64,000 nucleotides of DNA, from NCBI RefSeq assembly GCF_001468395.1, contig NZ_LNSG01000015.1, forward strand, positions 1 through 64,000. Direction: 5' to 3'. Origin of the DNA: Sphingopyxis sp. H073 (lineage in GTDB: Bacteria; Pseudomonadota; Alphaproteobacteria; Sphingomonadales; Sphingomonadaceae). The notes under the pieces were generated by a model. The model made no database searches, was not told where the DNA came from, and worked only from the letters and a program-made list of their open reading frames with translations. This document shows positions 36,216 to 47,207 of the stretch, one piece after another. The first letter of the stretch is position 1; every line of letters starts with the position of its first letter. The translations under genes and the position numbers were made by a program.

Positions 36216-36290
36216 CGTCATGCCGGACTTGATCCGGCATCCATCGCAGCGCTGAAGTCGTGGACCCCGGATCAGGTCCGGGGTGACGAA
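36216..36290. repeat. palindromic repeat, GTCATGCCGGACTTGATCCG type, copy 2
   Basis: The same element as at 31405, with a different spacer and one change (GATCAGGTCC). It fills the gap between nuoE and nuoF inside the operon. The nuoF ribosome site GGGAG (36293-36297) begins right after its end. Confidence 0.85.
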
Positions 36291-36304
36291 TTGGGAGCGG
36301 CCCG

Positions 36305-37593
<1,289 letters not shown>

Positions 37594-37597
<4 letters not shown>

Positions 37598-37947
37598 TTG
37601 GCCGTAGCCTTCTTGTCATCGGACTAGCCGTTGGCGGCATGGCAATCGCCGCGCCAGCAAACGCAAAGGGCAAGATGGACGCGCTCGTCGAGTGCATGTG
37701 GCAAGAAGCGCCGACTTCTACTGCGCGTTACATCGACAATCAGGATAAGACGAAAGAGGCTGCTCTGTTCATGAGAGCGGTTATGCCTTGCCAGGGTTCG
37801 ATGAATATCGATCTGAAGCAGTTGAAGAAGCGTCTGGTAGCTACGCGCCCCTCCGAAATTCAGCCCGACAAAGAAACGGATGCCTCTGCTGTAATTTGCG
37901 CAAAAGATGCGTCCGGCGAAGATCATTGCGCTCCGGTTGAGGAGTGA
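37594..37947 (+). CDS. small secreted protein inserted between nuoF and nuoG
   Basis: A 117-residue protein. ATG 37594 overlaps the nuoF stop (ATGA). It starts with a Sec signal peptide ([26 protein letters not shown]), followed by a soluble domain with four Cys ([31 protein letters not shown]) that could form two disulfides. The codon use is visibly AT-richer than in nuoF and nuoG (TTTGCG, AAATTC, GATCAT). No family is recognised. nuoG begins 9 bp after its stop. A periplasmic protein here has no obvious link with the cytosolic NADH module. Confidence 0.65.
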
Positions 37948-37956
37948 GGAAAACAG

Positions 37957-39969
37957 ATGCCTAAAGTAACCGTAGATGGCGTAGAAATCGACGTTCCGCA
38001 GGGCGCGACCGTCTTGCAGGCGTGCGAGATGGCGGGGAAGGAAATTCCGCGCTTCTGCTACCACGAGCGCCTGTCGATCGCCGGCAACTGCCGCATGTGC
38101 CTCGTCGAGGTCGCGCCCGGCCCGCCGAAGCCGCAGGCATCGTGCGCGCTGCCGACCGCCGAGGGCCAGATCATCAAGACCGACAGCCCGATGGTGAAGA
38201 AGGCGCGCGAAGGGGTGATGGAGTTTCTGCTCATCAACCACCCGCTCGACTGCCCGATCTGCGACCAGGGCGGCGAGTGCGACCTGCAGGACCAGTCGGT
38301 CGCCTATGGCCGCGGCGCGACGCGCTATGACGAGAACAAGCGCGCGGTCACCGAGAAATATATGGGTCCGATCGTCAAGACGGTGATGACCCGCTGCATC
38401 CAGTGCACGCGCTGCGTCCGCTTTGCGGAGGAAGTCGCGGGCGTCGAGGATATCGGCGCGATCTATCGCGGCGAGAATATGCAGATCACCTCGTACCTCG
38501 AACATGCGGTCGCGAGCGAGCTGTCGGGCAATATCGTCGATCTGTGCCCGGTCGGCGCGCTGACCTCGAAGCCCTATGCCTTCGAAGCGCGCCCATGGGA
38601 GCTGACCAAGACGCTGGGCATCGACATGATGGACGCGGTCGGCACCAACGTCCGCATCGACAGCCGCGGCCGTCAGGTGCTGCGGGTGCTGCCGCGCGTC
38701 AACGACGACGTGAACGAGGAATGGGCGAGCGACAAGACGCGCCACCATGTCGACGGCCTCGTGCGCCGCCGCCTCGACCGGCCCTATCTACGCAAGGGCG
38801 GCCAGCTGGTCGAAGCGACGTGGGCCGAAGCGTTCGACGCGATCAAGGCCGCGAAGGCCGGCAAGTCGGTCGCCGCGATCGCGGGCGACCTCGTCGATTG
38901 CGAAACGATGTTCGCGGCGAAGGCCCTGGTGAATGCGCTGGGCTCGACGCTGCTCGAAGGCCGCCAGACCGGCCTCGACTATGATGTGTCGAGCCTGTCG
39001 GCGGTCAATTTCAACACCACCATCGCCGAGGCCGAGAATGCCGACGTCATCCTGCTGATCGGCACGAACCTGCGCTGGGAAGCGCCGCTGATCAACACGC
39101 GCATCCGCAAGGCGGCGTGGAAGAAGGGCGCGAAGGTTTTCGCGATCGGTCCCGAGAAGGACCAGACCTACAAGGTCAATTGGCTCGGCGACGACGCCTC
39201 GCTCGTCGCCAAGCTGCCCGCCGCGGCGCTCGATGCGCTCAAGGGCGCGGAACGGCCGCTGATTATCCTTGGCGGCGGCGGCCTTGCCGTTCCCGGCGTC
39301 CATGGCGCGACGCTGGCGCTTGCCAAGTCGGTGAACGCGGTCAAGGACGGCTGGAACGGTTTCAGCGTCGTCCATATGGCGGCGAGCCGCATGGGCGGGC
39401 TGATGCTCGGCTATGCGCAACCGGGCGGCATCAAGGGCATCGTGGCGGCGAAGCCGAAGCTCGCCTTCTTCCTCGGCGCCGACGAGGTCGATTTCACCGC
39501 CTTCGACAAGACGCTGAAGGTCTATGTCGGCCATCATGGCGACAAGGGCGCGCATGCGGCCGACGTCATCCTGCCGGCTGCGGCGTGGACCGAAAAGGAC
39601 TTCACCACGGTCAATACCGAGGGCCGCGTCCAGCGCAGCGAGAAGGCGGTGTTCGCGCCCGGCGACGCGCGCGAGGACTGGAGCATTTTCCGCGCGCTCG
39701 CCGATGCGCTCGGCGTGTCGGTCGGCTTCGACAGCTTCGACCAGTGCCGTGGGGCGATGATCGCCGCGGTGCCCGCGCTCGGGACCGAAGGCCTTGCCGG
39801 TTACGGCTGGTCCATGCCCAAGCTCGACGCCAAGCCTGCCAAGGGACCGATCCCGTCGCCGATCAAGGATTTCTATCTCACCAACGCCATTTGCCGCGCG
39901 TCGCCGACGATGCAGCGCTGCTCGGAAGAGCTGGTCCATGGCGCGGACTTTGCGGAGGCGGCGGAATGA
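37957..39969 (+). CDS. nuoG: NADH-quinone oxidoreductase subunit G
   Basis: The 75-kDa iron-sulfur subunit (670 residues). The N-terminal ferredoxin-like domain has PRFCYHERLSIAGNCRMCLVEV for the 2Fe-2S cluster, then HPLDCPICDQGGECDLQD (His-ligated 4Fe-4S) and TRCIQCTRCVRFAEEVAG with the distal NIVDLCPVGALTSKPY. The molybdopterin-like remainder begins at about 220 (EARPWELTKTLGIDMMDAVGTNVRID). GAGGAGTGAGG precedes ATG 37957. Its stop overlaps the next small ORF (ATGA). Confidence 0.97.
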   Translation: MPKVTVDGVEIDVPQGATVLQACEMAGKEIPRFCYHERLSIAGNCRMCLVEVAPGPPKPQASCALPTAEGQIIKTDSPMVKKAREGVMEFLLINHPLDCPICDQGGECDLQDQSVAYGRGATRYDENKRAVTEKYMGPIVKTVMTRCIQCTRCVRFAEEVAGVEDIGAIYRGENMQITSYLEHAVASELSGNIVDLCPVGALTSKPYAFEARPWELTKTLGIDMMDAVGTNVRIDSRGRQVLRVLPRVNDDVNEEWASDKTRHHVDGLVRRRLDRPYLRKGGQLVEATWAEAFDAIKAAKAGKSVAAIAGDLVDCETMFAAKALVNALGSTLLEGRQTGLDYDVSSLSAVNFNTTIAEAENADVILLIGTNLRWEAPLINTRIRKAAWKKGAKVFAIGPEKDQTYKVNWLGDDASLVAKLPAAALDALKGAERPLIILGGGGLAVPGVHGATLALAKSVNAVKDGWNGFSVVHMAASRMGGLMLGYAQPGGIKGIVAAKPKLAFFLGADEVDFTAFDKTLKVYVGHHGDKGAHAADVILPAAAWTEKDFTTVNTEGRVQRSEKAVFAPGDAREDWSIFRALADALGVSVGFDSFDQCRGAMIAAVPALGTEGLAGYGWSMPKLDAKPAKGPIPSPIKDFYLTNAICRASPTMQRCSEELVHGADFAEAAE

Positions 39970-40241
39970 GCGGCGCTCTGCCCGAGTGGATTCAGAGGTC
40001 GCCCCGCTATTTCTATGCGGCCGCCGTTCTGATGTTCTTCGCCTATTTCGCGTTGGGTGTGTACGAGATCAAAAATTACACGATGGCTTATGGTGAGCAG
40101 GGGCCGATGCGCATCGCGTCCTTGCGGGTACTGATCGATGCCTTGCGCGAGGCGATCTATCTTTTTGGAACCGGCGTCGGGACGCAGATTTTTCTCGCGA
40201 TCTGGGCGCGCGTGCGGCCTGCAACGGAGGCAGTCCAATGA
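39966..40241 (+). CDS. small membrane protein inserted between nuoG and nuoH
   Basis: A 91-residue protein starting at ATG 39966, overlapping the nuoG stop by 4 bp and overlapping the next tiny ORF by 4 bp. It has one clear transmembrane segment (YFYAAAVLMFFAYFALGVYEI, about 15-35) and a second hydrophobic stretch near the C terminus (AIYLFGTGVGTQIFLAIWARV). No family recognised. The coupled position suggests it is made with complex I. Confidence 0.65.
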   Translation: MSGALPEWIQRSPRYFYAAAVLMFFAYFALGVYEIKNYTMAYGEQGPMRIASLRVLIDALREAIYLFGTGVGTQIFLAIWARVRPATEAVQ

Positions 40242-40378
40242 TCCACGTACCTATCGTCGCCGGCGCGATCTTCGTCGGCATGGGCTATGCGGTGTGGCGC
40301 GGCTTTAATCCGCGCAGCAAGTCGGATGTGCCCGGTCCGCACAATGGCTGGCGTAACCAGGACGGAACGCGGAAATGA
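40238..40378 (+). CDS. 46-residue single-helix protein inserted before nuoH
   Basis: ATG 40238 overlaps the previous stop (ATGA), and the frame reads MIHVPIVAGAIFVGMGYAVWRGF, one short membrane helix, then a polar tail NPRSKSDVPGPHNGWRNQDGTRK ending at 40378. GGAGG lies 9 bases upstream of the start. It is short enough to be missed by automatic gene calling. The coupled start, the good ribosome site and the single-helix make-up argue that it is real; the function is unknown. Confidence 0.6.
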   Translation: MIHVPIVAGAIFVGMGYAVWRGFNPRSKSDVPGPHNGWRNQDGTRK

Positions 40379-40397
40379 GCCTGGTCTTGCATATCAT

Positions 40398-40455
40398 CGT
40401 CATGCCGGACTTGATCCGGCATCCATGGACCCCGGATCAAGTCCGGGGTGACGAA
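40398..40455. repeat. palindromic repeat, GTCATGCCGGACTTGATCCG type, copy 3 (compact)
   Basis: The same arms as the copies at 31405 and 36216 but without the variable spacer, so that the halves meet at GGCATCCATGGACCCC. It sits between the 46-residue ORF and nuoH. The nuoH ribosome site AAGGGGG (40456-40462) starts at the end of the element. Confidence 0.85.
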
Positions 40456-40469
40456 AAGGGGGCGTCGCT

Positions 40470-41552
40470 GTGACCGAATATTTTCAGCGCATGATGCTCT
40501 ATGTCCCGTTCAAGGGCTGGGTCGATATGGGAATGTCGGCCGAAGCGGCATGGGCACTTGCGACGATTTGCGGCATCCTGCTCATCGCGCTGCCGCTGAT
40601 GCTCGCGGTCGCGATGATCATCTATGCCGACCGCAAGATCTGGGCGGCGATCGCGTTGCGTCGCGGCCCGAACGTCGTCGGCCCCTTCGGCCTGCTCCAG
40701 AGCTTCGCCGACGGTCTGAAAGTGTTCCTGCAGGAAACGATCATTCCGTCGAGCGCGAACCGCGGGCTGTTCCTGATCGCGCCGATCATCACCTTCACGG
40801 TGGCGCTGATGGCGTGGGCGGTGATCCCGTTCAACTCGGGCGCGATCCTCGCCGACATCAACGTCGGGCTGCTCTACATCCTCGCGATTTCGTCGCTCGG
40901 CGTGTACGGCGTGATCCTGTCGGGCTGGTCGTCGAACTCGAAATATCCTTTCTTCTCGGCAATGCGCGCTTCCGCGCAGATGATCAGCTATGAAGTCTCG
41001 ATCGGCTTCATCCTGATCGGCGTCGTGCTGTTTGCCGACAGCTTCAACATGAACGATATCGTCAAGGCGCAGCAGGGCCATGGGCTCGGCTTCGTCAACG
41101 CCTTCGGCTTCAACCTGCTGCTGTTCCCGCTCGCGGTGATGTTCCTCATTTCGGCGCTCGCCGAAACCGCGCGCGCGCCGTTCGACCTGACCGAGGCCGA
41201 GAGCGAACTCGTCGCGGGCTATCAGACCGAATATTCGTCGATGAGCTTCGCGCTGTTCTGGCTCGGCGAATATGCCAACGTGCTGCTGATGTGCGCGCTC
41301 AACGCGATCCTGTTCTGGGGCGGCTGGCTGCCTCCCGTCGACTGGGCGCCGCTCTATGCCGTGCCCGGCATCATCTGGCTGTTCGCGAAGATCCTGTTCT
41401 TCTTCTTCGTCTTCAGCTGGGTCAAGGCGACCGTGCCGCGCTACCGCTATGACCAGCTGATGCGGCTGGGCTGGAAGATTTTCCTGCCGATCTCGCTCTT
41501 CTGGGTCTTCCTGATCTCCGGCTATCTGATGCTGACGAGGTATGGGGCATGA
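40470..41552 (+). CDS. nuoH: NADH-quinone oxidoreductase subunit H
   Basis: The membrane subunit that links the quinone site to the proton-pumping arm (360 residues, about eight helices). Blocks include [85 protein letters not shown] and the C-terminal [30 protein letters not shown]. The start is GTG 40470, seven bases after AAGGGGG. Its stop overlaps the start of the small ORF at 41549. Confidence 0.97.
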   Translation: MTEYFQRMMLYVPFKGWVDMGMSAEAAWALATICGILLIALPLMLAVAMIIYADRKIWAAIALRRGPNVVGPFGLLQSFADGLKVFLQETIIPSSANRGLFLIAPIITFTVALMAWAVIPFNSGAILADINVGLLYILAISSLGVYGVILSGWSSNSKYPFFSAMRASAQMISYEVSIGFILIGVVLFADSFNMNDIVKAQQGHGLGFVNAFGFNLLLFPLAVMFLISALAETARAPFDLTEAESELVAGYQTEYSSMSFALFWLGEYANVLLMCALNAILFWGGWLPPVDWAPLYAVPGIIWLFAKILFFFFVFSWVKATVPRYRYDQLMRLGWKIFLPISLFWVFLISGYLMLTRYGA

Positions 41553-42031
41553 TGCTCGTTGGGCTATTATTGGCAAATGCGGTTGCTACCGCGCCGACAC
41601 AGCGTGACTATTCTTGCGTGCCAACCGCGATGAATGCCGCCGAGGGAGGCACGGAATTTACACTGTCGTCAGTCGAAGCTGATGCGTTCAGTGTCTTGGT
41701 GAGGATTAAGTCATCTTCCGGGGACGTTACCGTTAGCCCAGCCACGAGCGCATCGTTGTTGGAATCCAAGAAACAGACATTTCTGCATGTTAAGCATTTC
41801 TCGAAATTGTCCAAGGACCAGAAAAGTCGTCTTAATCTGATGGTTATTTTGGAAGCTCGAAATTTGCCGCGCGAACTGTCGAAGCCGATAATCTCCATGA
41901 AATATCGCGGTTTGGAACAAAAAATGTCGTTCAATATCCAAAATGTCAAAAAGAGCTATGCGACTGGCCAGCATGTTGAGAGCGACGAATATGTGATGTT
42001 GTCGGGAGAATGCTTGGAGCAGTCGTCATGA
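41549..42031 (+). CDS. secreted protein of unknown function inserted between nuoH and nuoI
   Basis: A 160-residue protein starting at ATG 41549 (or the second ATG, 41552), overlapping the nuoH stop. The N terminus [17 protein letters not shown] looks like a short signal sequence, and the mature part is beta-rich ([39 protein letters not shown]) with single Cys residues near each end (YSCVPT, GECLEQ). Its base composition is far lower in G+C than the flanking nuo genes, and codons such as AAA, AAT, TTT and ATA are frequent. This suggests recent acquisition or weak selection. Its end overlaps the nuoI ATG (ATGA). No family recognised. Confidence 0.65.
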   Translation: MMLVGLLLANAVATAPTQRDYSCVPTAMNAAEGGTEFTLSSVEADAFSVLVRIKSSSGDVTVSPATSASLLESKKQTFLHVKHFSKLSKDQKSRLNLMVILEARNLPRELSKPIISMKYRGLEQKMSFNIQNVKKSYATGQHVESDEYVMLSGECLEQSS

Positions 42032-42516
42032 CCACTGTCGTCCACCTCCTCAAAAGCTTCACCTTGTGGGAATTCGTCAAAGCCCATTGGCTGACACTGA
42101 AATATTTCTTCAAGCCCAAGGCGACGATCAACTATCCGTTCGAGAAGAACCCGCTGAGCCCGCGTTTCCGCGGTGAACATGCGCTGCGCCGCTATCCGAA
42201 CGGCGAGGAGCGCTGCATCGCGTGCAAGCTGTGCGAGGCGGTGTGCCCGGCGCAGGCGATCACGATCGAGGCCGAGCCGCGCGAGGATGGCTCGCGCCGG
42301 ACGACGCGCTACGACATCGACATGACCAAGTGCATCTATTGCGGCTTCTGTCAGGAAGCTTGCCCGGTCGATGCGATCGTCGAGGGGCCGAACTTCGAAT
42401 TCGCGACCGAAACGCGCGAGGAGCTGCTCTATGACAAGGCCAAGCTGCTCGCCAATGGCGACAAATGGGAACGCGCGATCGCGGCGAATCTTGCCGCCGA
42501 CGCGCCCTATCGATAA
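42028..42516 (+). CDS. nuoI: NADH-quinone oxidoreductase subunit I
   Basis: The ferredoxin-like 23-kDa subunit with clusters N6a and N6b (162 residues). After an amphipathic N terminus ([57 protein letters not shown]) come the two 4Fe-4S motifs [16 protein letters not shown] and [19 protein letters not shown] 42028 overlaps the stop of the unrelated ORF before it. A 168-bp gap filled by a repeat separates it from nuoJ. Confidence 0.97.
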   Translation: MTTVVHLLKSFTLWEFVKAHWLTLKYFFKPKATINYPFEKNPLSPRFRGEHALRRYPNGEERCIACKLCEAVCPAQAITIEAEPREDGSRRTTRYDIDMTKCIYCGFCQEACPVDAIVEGPNFEFATETREELLYDKAKLLANGDKWERAIAANLAADAPYR

Positions 42517-42548
42517 GGGCGCGCGCATGATTGATTCAGCCAAGACGA

Positions 42549-42677
42549 TCCTCCCCGGAACGGGGAGGGGGACCACCCGAAGGGTGGTGGAGGGGCACAT
42601 GATGTCGAACGCCGTGGATGCGGGCCTGTGCCCCTCCACCATGCTTCGCATGGTCCCCCTCCCCATGCTGGGGAGGA
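42549..42677. repeat. large palindromic repeat between nuoI and nuoJ
   Basis: The left arm (42549-42598, beginning TCCTCCCC, with GGGGAGGGGGACCA and GGTGGAGGGGCAC) is inverted almost perfectly in the right arm (42628-42677, GTGCCCCTCCACCA, TGGTCCCCCTCCCC, GGGGAGGA) over about 50 bp. A 29-bp centre separates them. Each arm has its own smaller hairpins. The right end GGGGAGGA (42670-42677) lies 7 bases before the nuoJ GTG and serves as its Shine-Dalgarno site. A relative is at 52100-52232. Confidence 0.85.
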
Positions 42678-42684
42678 GCGCAGC

Positions 42685-43296
42685 GTGATTCAGGTCATCG
42701 CCTTTTGGCTCTTTGCTTCGATCGTCATCGCTTCGGCGACGATGGTCATTCTGGCCCGCAACCCCGTCCACAGTGTGATGTGGCTGATCCTCGCCTTCTT
42801 TAACGCGGCGGGGCTGATGCTGCTGACCGGCGCCGAATTCATCGCGATGCTGCTCGTCATCGTCTATGTCGGCGCGGTCGCGGTGCTGTTCCTCTTCGTC
42901 GTGATGATGCTCGACATCGATTTCGCCGAACTGCGCAGCGGTTTCGTGCGCTATCTGCCGCTTGGCGCGCTGGTCGCGATCGTCCTTGCCGCAGAGCTGG
43001 TATTCGCGGTGGGCGCCTGGCAGGCCGGCGGGGTCGATCTTGCGGCGCGCGCGGCGCCCGCCGCGACCGATACCAGCAACATCCAGCAGATCGGCGAGCT
43101 GCTCTACACGCGCTACATCTTCCTGTTCGAGGCGGCGGGGATCGTGCTGCTCGTCGCGATGATCGGCGCGATCGTGCTGACGCATCGCCAGCGCGGCGGG
43201 GTGCGCATCCAGAATATCTCGGCCCAGAACCGCCGCCGTCCCGAGGACGCGACGCGCCTGGTCGATCCGGGCGTCGGGCAGGGGATGGAATTGTGA
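42685..43296 (+). CDS. nuoJ: NADH-quinone oxidoreductase subunit J
   Basis: A membrane subunit (203 residues, five helices) next to NuoK. Typical blocks: [62 protein letters not shown] and the last helix [27 protein letters not shown]. The start is GTG 42685, using the repeat-derived GGGGAGGA. Its stop overlaps the nuoK start (GTGA). Confidence 0.97.
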   Translation: MIQVIAFWLFASIVIASATMVILARNPVHSVMWLILAFFNAAGLMLLTGAEFIAMLLVIVYVGAVAVLFLFVVMMLDIDFAELRSGFVRYLPLGALVAIVLAAELVFAVGAWQAGGVDLAARAAPAATDTSNIQQIGELLYTRYIFLFEAAGIVLLVAMIGAIVLTHRQRGGVRIQNISAQNRRRPEDATRLVDPGVGQGMEL

Positions 43297-43598
43297 TTTC
43301 GGTCGGCCATTATCTCGCCGTTTCGGCGGTGCTGTTCACGCTCGGCGTGCTCGGCATCTTCATCAATCGCAAGAATATCATCGTCATCCTGATGGCGATC
43401 GAACTCATCCTGCTCGCGGTGAACATCAATCTCGTCGCGTTCAGCGCCGCGCTGAACGACCTCGTCGGGCAGGTCTTCTCGATGTTCGTGCTGACCGTCG
43501 CCGCGGGCGAAGCCGCGATCGGTCTTGCAATCCTTGTCATCTATTTCCGCGGCCGCGGCACGATTGCCGTCGACGATGCCAACCGGATGAAGGGGTAA
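43293..43598 (+). CDS. nuoK: NADH-quinone oxidoreductase subunit K
   Basis: A 101-residue subunit with three helices: [45 protein letters not shown] with the conserved membrane Glu, and [30 protein letters not shown] with the second conserved Glu. Both Glu residues are needed for proton transfer. GTG start at 43293. Confidence 0.97.
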   Translation: MISVGHYLAVSAVLFTLGVLGIFINRKNIIVILMAIELILLAVNINLVAFSAALNDLVGQVFSMFVLTVAAGEAAIGLAILVIYFRGRGTIAVDDANRMKG

Positions 43599-43602
43599 GC
43601 CG

Positions 43603-45654
43603 GTGATCCAGGCGATCGTTTTCCTGCCGCTCTTGGCGGCGCTTGTTGCAGGGCTGGGCCAGCGCGCCATCGGTCCGTTCGCATCGAAGCTGGTCACGAC
43701 CGGCGCGCTGTTCACCAGCTGCGCCCTGAGCTGGCCGATCTTCCTCTCGTTCGTCATGGGGACGGGCGAGGCCGGCGTGACGCCGGTGCTGCACTGGGTC
43801 TCGTCGGGCGCGCTCCAGTTCAATTGGGAGTTGCGGGTCGACACGCTGACTGCGGTGATGCTCGTCGTGATCACGACGGTGTCGGCGCTCGTCCACCTCT
43901 ATAGCTGGGGCTATATGGAGGAAGATCCGGACCAGCCGCGCTTCTTCGCCTATCTCTCGCTCTTCACCTTCGCGATGCTGATGCTCGTGACCGCGAACAA
44001 CCTCGTCCAGATGTTCTTCGGCTGGGAAGGCGTCGGTCTCGCATCCTATCTGCTCATCGGTTTCTGGTACAAGAAGCCGAGCGCCAATGCCGCCGCGATC
44101 AAGGCGTTCGTCGTCAACCGCGTCGGCGATTTGGGCTTCATGCTCGGCATCTTCGGCACCTTCCTTGTGTTCGGCACGGTCTCGATCCCCGAAATTCTGG
44201 CCGCTGCGCCGGGCATGGCGGGCAGCACGATCACCTTCATGGGGATGCGTCTCGACACGATGACGATCCTCTGCCTGCTGCTGTTCATCGGCGCGATGGG
44301 CAAGTCGGCGCAGCTTGGCCTGCACACATGGCTTCCCGACGCGATGGAGGGTCCGACCCCGGTGTCGGCGCTGATCCACGCCGCGACGATGGTCACCGCG
44401 GGCGTGTTCATGGTGTGCCGCCTGTCGCCGATGTTCGAGACCGCACCGGTCGCGTTGGGTGTCGTCACGTTCGTGGGCGCAGCGACCTGCTTCTTCGCCG
44501 CGACGGTCGGCACGACGCAGTGGGACATCAAGCGCGTCATCGCCTATTCGACCTGTTCGCAGCTCGGTTACATGTTCTTCGCCGCGGGCGTCGGGGCCTA
44601 TGGCGCGGCGATGTTCCACCTGTTCACGCACGCCTTCTTCAAGGCGCTGCTGTTCCTTGGCGCGGGCTCGGTCATCCATTCGATGCACCATGAGCAGGAC
44701 ATGCGCTACTACGGCGGCCTTCGGAAGCACATCCCGATCACCTATTGGGCGATGCTGATGGGCACGCTGGCGATCACCGGTGTCGGGATCGCGGGCGTCG
44801 CGGGCTTCGCCGGCTTCTATTCGAAGGATGGCATCCTCGAGGCGGCGTTCGCGTCGGGCGGCGGCGGTCAGGTCGCGTTCTGGGTCGGGATCTTCGCCGC
44901 GCTGCTCACGAGCTTCTATTCGTGGCGCCTCGTCTTCCTGACCTTCTTCGGCAAGCCGCGCTGGGAGCAGAGCGAGCACATCCAGCATGCAGTGCATGGC
45001 GATCACCACGATCATCCCTCGGATGAGGACGCGGGTCACGATCATGCTCACGCGCATCATCACGAGGCGCCTGGTGACGGCACGGCGGGCTACCATCCGC
45101 ATGAAAGCCCGCTGAGCATGCTCATTCCGCTGATCGTGCTGTCGATCGGTGCGGTGTTCGCGGGTATCGTTTTCCACCACCAGTTCATCTATCCCGAAGA
45201 GGGCATGGCGTTCTGGAAGGGCAGCCTCGCGTTCGACGAACATCTGATGCACGCCGCACACGAAGTGCCGCTGTGGGTGAAGTGGATGCCGTTCACGGTG
45301 ATGGCGATCGGGCTGTTCCTCGCGTGGAACAGCTATATCCGGAACACCAGCCTGCCGGCGAAGTTCGTGGCGCAGTTCCGGCTGCTGCACCAGTTCCTGT
45401 ACAACAAATGGTATTTCGACGAGCTCTACACCATCCTCTTCGTGAAGCCCGCCTTCTGGATCGGCCGCTTCTTCTGGAAGAAGGGTGATGAGGGCACCAT
45501 CGACCGCTTCGGTCCCGATGGCGCCGCGGCGCTCGTCGCTGGGGGGACCCGTCTCGCGGTCCGGCTGCAATCGGGTTATGTTTATGGATATGCGTTCGTG
45601 ATGCTGCTCGGTCTTGTCGGCCTCGCCAGCTGGGCGATGGTGAGGTTCCTGTGA
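43603..45654 (+). CDS. nuoL: NADH-quinone oxidoreductase subunit L with a His-rich loop
   Basis: The distal antiporter-like proton-pumping subunit (683 residues). The core blocks are [40 protein letters not shown] with the key Glu, [36 protein letters not shown] with the key Lys, and the long lateral-helix end. At about residues 463-507 the loop between late helices carries 14 His in about 44 residues ([19 protein letters not shown]), which is not part of the core family. GTG start at 43603; the stop overlaps the nuoM GTG. Confidence 0.96.
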   Translation: MIQAIVFLPLLAALVAGLGQRAIGPFASKLVTTGALFTSCALSWPIFLSFVMGTGEAGVTPVLHWVSSGALQFNWELRVDTLTAVMLVVITTVSALVHLYSWGYMEEDPDQPRFFAYLSLFTFAMLMLVTANNLVQMFFGWEGVGLASYLLIGFWYKKPSANAAAIKAFVVNRVGDLGFMLGIFGTFLVFGTVSIPEILAAAPGMAGSTITFMGMRLDTMTILCLLLFIGAMGKSAQLGLHTWLPDAMEGPTPVSALIHAATMVTAGVFMVCRLSPMFETAPVALGVVTFVGAATCFFAATVGTTQWDIKRVIAYSTCSQLGYMFFAAGVGAYGAAMFHLFTHAFFKALLFLGAGSVIHSMHHEQDMRYYGGLRKHIPITYWAMLMGTLAITGVGIAGVAGFAGFYSKDGILEAAFASGGGGQVAFWVGIFAALLTSFYSWRLVFLTFFGKPRWEQSEHIQHAVHGDHHDHPSDEDAGHDHAHAHHHEAPGDGTAGYHPHESPLSMLIPLIVLSIGAVFAGIVFHHQFIYPEEGMAFWKGSLAFDEHLMHAAHEVPLWVKWMPFTVMAIGLFLAWNSYIRNTSLPAKFVAQFRLLHQFLYNKWYFDELYTILFVKPAFWIGRFFWKKGDEGTIDRFGPDGAAALVAGGTRLAVRLQSGYVYGYAFVMLLGLVGLASWAMVRFL

Positions 45655-47207
45655 GCGGTGTTCCCATCCTTTCGTTGATGCTGGCGATCCCGACGGTCGC
45701 CGCCATCGCGTGCCTCTTTGCCGGCGACCGCAATGCACGCCTGATCGCGCTGGTCGCGACGCTGATCGACTTCGCGCTCGGCGTCATGCTGTGGGCGAAT
45801 TTCGATATCGGCGGCGCGCAGTGGCAGTTCGTCGAGTCCGCGCCCTTGTTCGGCCGCTTCAACTATGCGCTTGGCATCGACGGCATGGCATTGATGCTGA
45901 TCATGCTCAGCGTCTTCCTGATGCCGCTCTGCATCCTTGCGAGCTGGGAATCGATCACCAAGCGCGTCGGGCTCTACATGGCGATGTTCCTGATCATGGA
46001 GGTCGTCATGATCGGCGTCTTCATGGCGCAGGATCTGCTGCTCTTCTACGTCTTCTTCGAGGCGGGCCTGATCCCGATGTATTTCATCATCGGTATCTGG
46101 GGCGGGGCGAACCGCATCTATGCGGCGTTCAAATTCTTCCTCTACACGCTGCTTGGTTCGGTGCTGATGCTGATCGCGATGATCGCGATGATCCGCGAAG
46201 CGGGCACGACCGACATCCCGACCTTGCTCAATTACAACTTCCCGCCGGAGATGCAGACCTGGCTATGGCTCGGCTTCTTCGCCAGCCTTGCGGTCAAGAT
46301 GCCGATGTGGCCCGTCCACACCTGGCTTCCCGACGCGCATGTGCAGGCACCGACCGCGGGTTCGATGATCCTGGCCGGCGTGCTGCTCAAGCTCGGCGCC
46401 TATGGTTTCATCCGCTTCATGATGCCGATGTTCCCCGAAGCCTCGGCGCAGTTCATGTGGGTCGTCTTCGCGCTGTCGATGGTCGCGGTGGTTTACACCA
46501 GCCTCGTCGCACTGGTGCAGAGCGACATGAAAAAGCTGATCGCCTATTCGTCGGTCGCGCACATGGCGATCGTCACCGCAGGCCTCTATGCGCTGAACCA
46601 GCAGGGGATCGAGGGCGCGCTGATCATCATGCTCAGCCATGGCGTCGTCTCGGCCGCGCTCTTCTTCTGCGTCGGCGTGATCTACGACCGGCTCCATACG
46701 CGCGAGATCGACCGTTACGGCGGGCTTGCCGTGAACATGCCGGCCTATGCGCTGTTCTTCATGCTGTTCACCATGGCGTCGATCGGCCTGCCGGGCACCA
46801 GCGGGTTCGTCGGCGAGTTCCTGAGCCTTGCCGGTATCTATGAGGCGTCGAGCACGGTCGCGTTCGTCTGCACCACCGGCATCATCCTCGGCGCCGCCTA
46901 TATGCTCTATCTCTATCGCCGCATCGTGTTCGGCGAACTCACCAAGGACGATGTGAAGGCGATGCCCGACCTCAACCCTCGCGAATGGGCGATCCTTGCG
47001 CCGCTTGCCGCCGTGGCGCTGTGGATGGGTGTCTATCCCGAAAGTTTCCTCGCGCCGATGCGCGGTGACGTGACGACCGTGGTCGCGCGCCTCGCGCCCG
47101 CCAAGCCTGCCGGCGACGCGCATCTTGCCGCGGGCAAGCCCAAGCCGGCCGCTGCAGGCCACGGAGAAGCATCGGGCGAAGCGCATCATGCGGGAGGCGC
47201 CCAATGA
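45651..47207 (+). CDS. nuoM: NADH-quinone oxidoreductase subunit M
   Basis: The second antiporter-like subunit (518 residues, about 14 helices). Blocks: [88 protein letters not shown], and the later [17 protein letters not shown]. The C terminus is extended by about 35 residues of Ala, Pro, Gly and His ([25 protein letters not shown]), again outside the usual family end. Start GTG 45651, overlapping the nuoL stop; the stop overlaps the nuoN ATG. Confidence 0.97.
   Translation: MSGVPILSLMLAIPTVAAIACLFAGDRNARLIALVATLIDFALGVMLWANFDIGGAQWQFVESAPLFGRFNYALGIDGMALMLIMLSVFLMPLCILASWESITKRVGLYMAMFLIMEVVMIGVFMAQDLLLFYVFFEAGLIPMYFIIGIWGGANRIYAAFKFFLYTLLGSVLMLIAMIAMIREAGTTDIPTLLNYNFPPEMQTWLWLGFFASLAVKMPMWPVHTWLPDAHVQAPTAGSMILAGVLLKLGAYGFIRFMMPMFPEASAQFMWVVFALSMVAVVYTSLVALVQSDMKKLIAYSSVAHMAIVTAGLYALNQQGIEGALIIMLSHGVVSAALFFCVGVIYDRLHTREIDRYGGLAVNMPAYALFFMLFTMASIGLPGTSGFVGEFLSLAGIYEASSTVAFVCTTGIILGAAYMLYLYRRIVFGELTKDDVKAMPDLNPREWAILAPLAAVALWMGVYPESFLAPMRGDVTTVVARLAPAKPAGDAHLAAGKPKPAAAGHGEASGEAHHAGGAQ

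Noticed and set aside
43537..45738. 733-codon antisense frame over nuoL
   Set aside because: Its composition (Arg, His, Glu, Asp-rich without pattern) is typical of antisense frames of GC-rich membrane protein genes; nuoL is clearly the gene.
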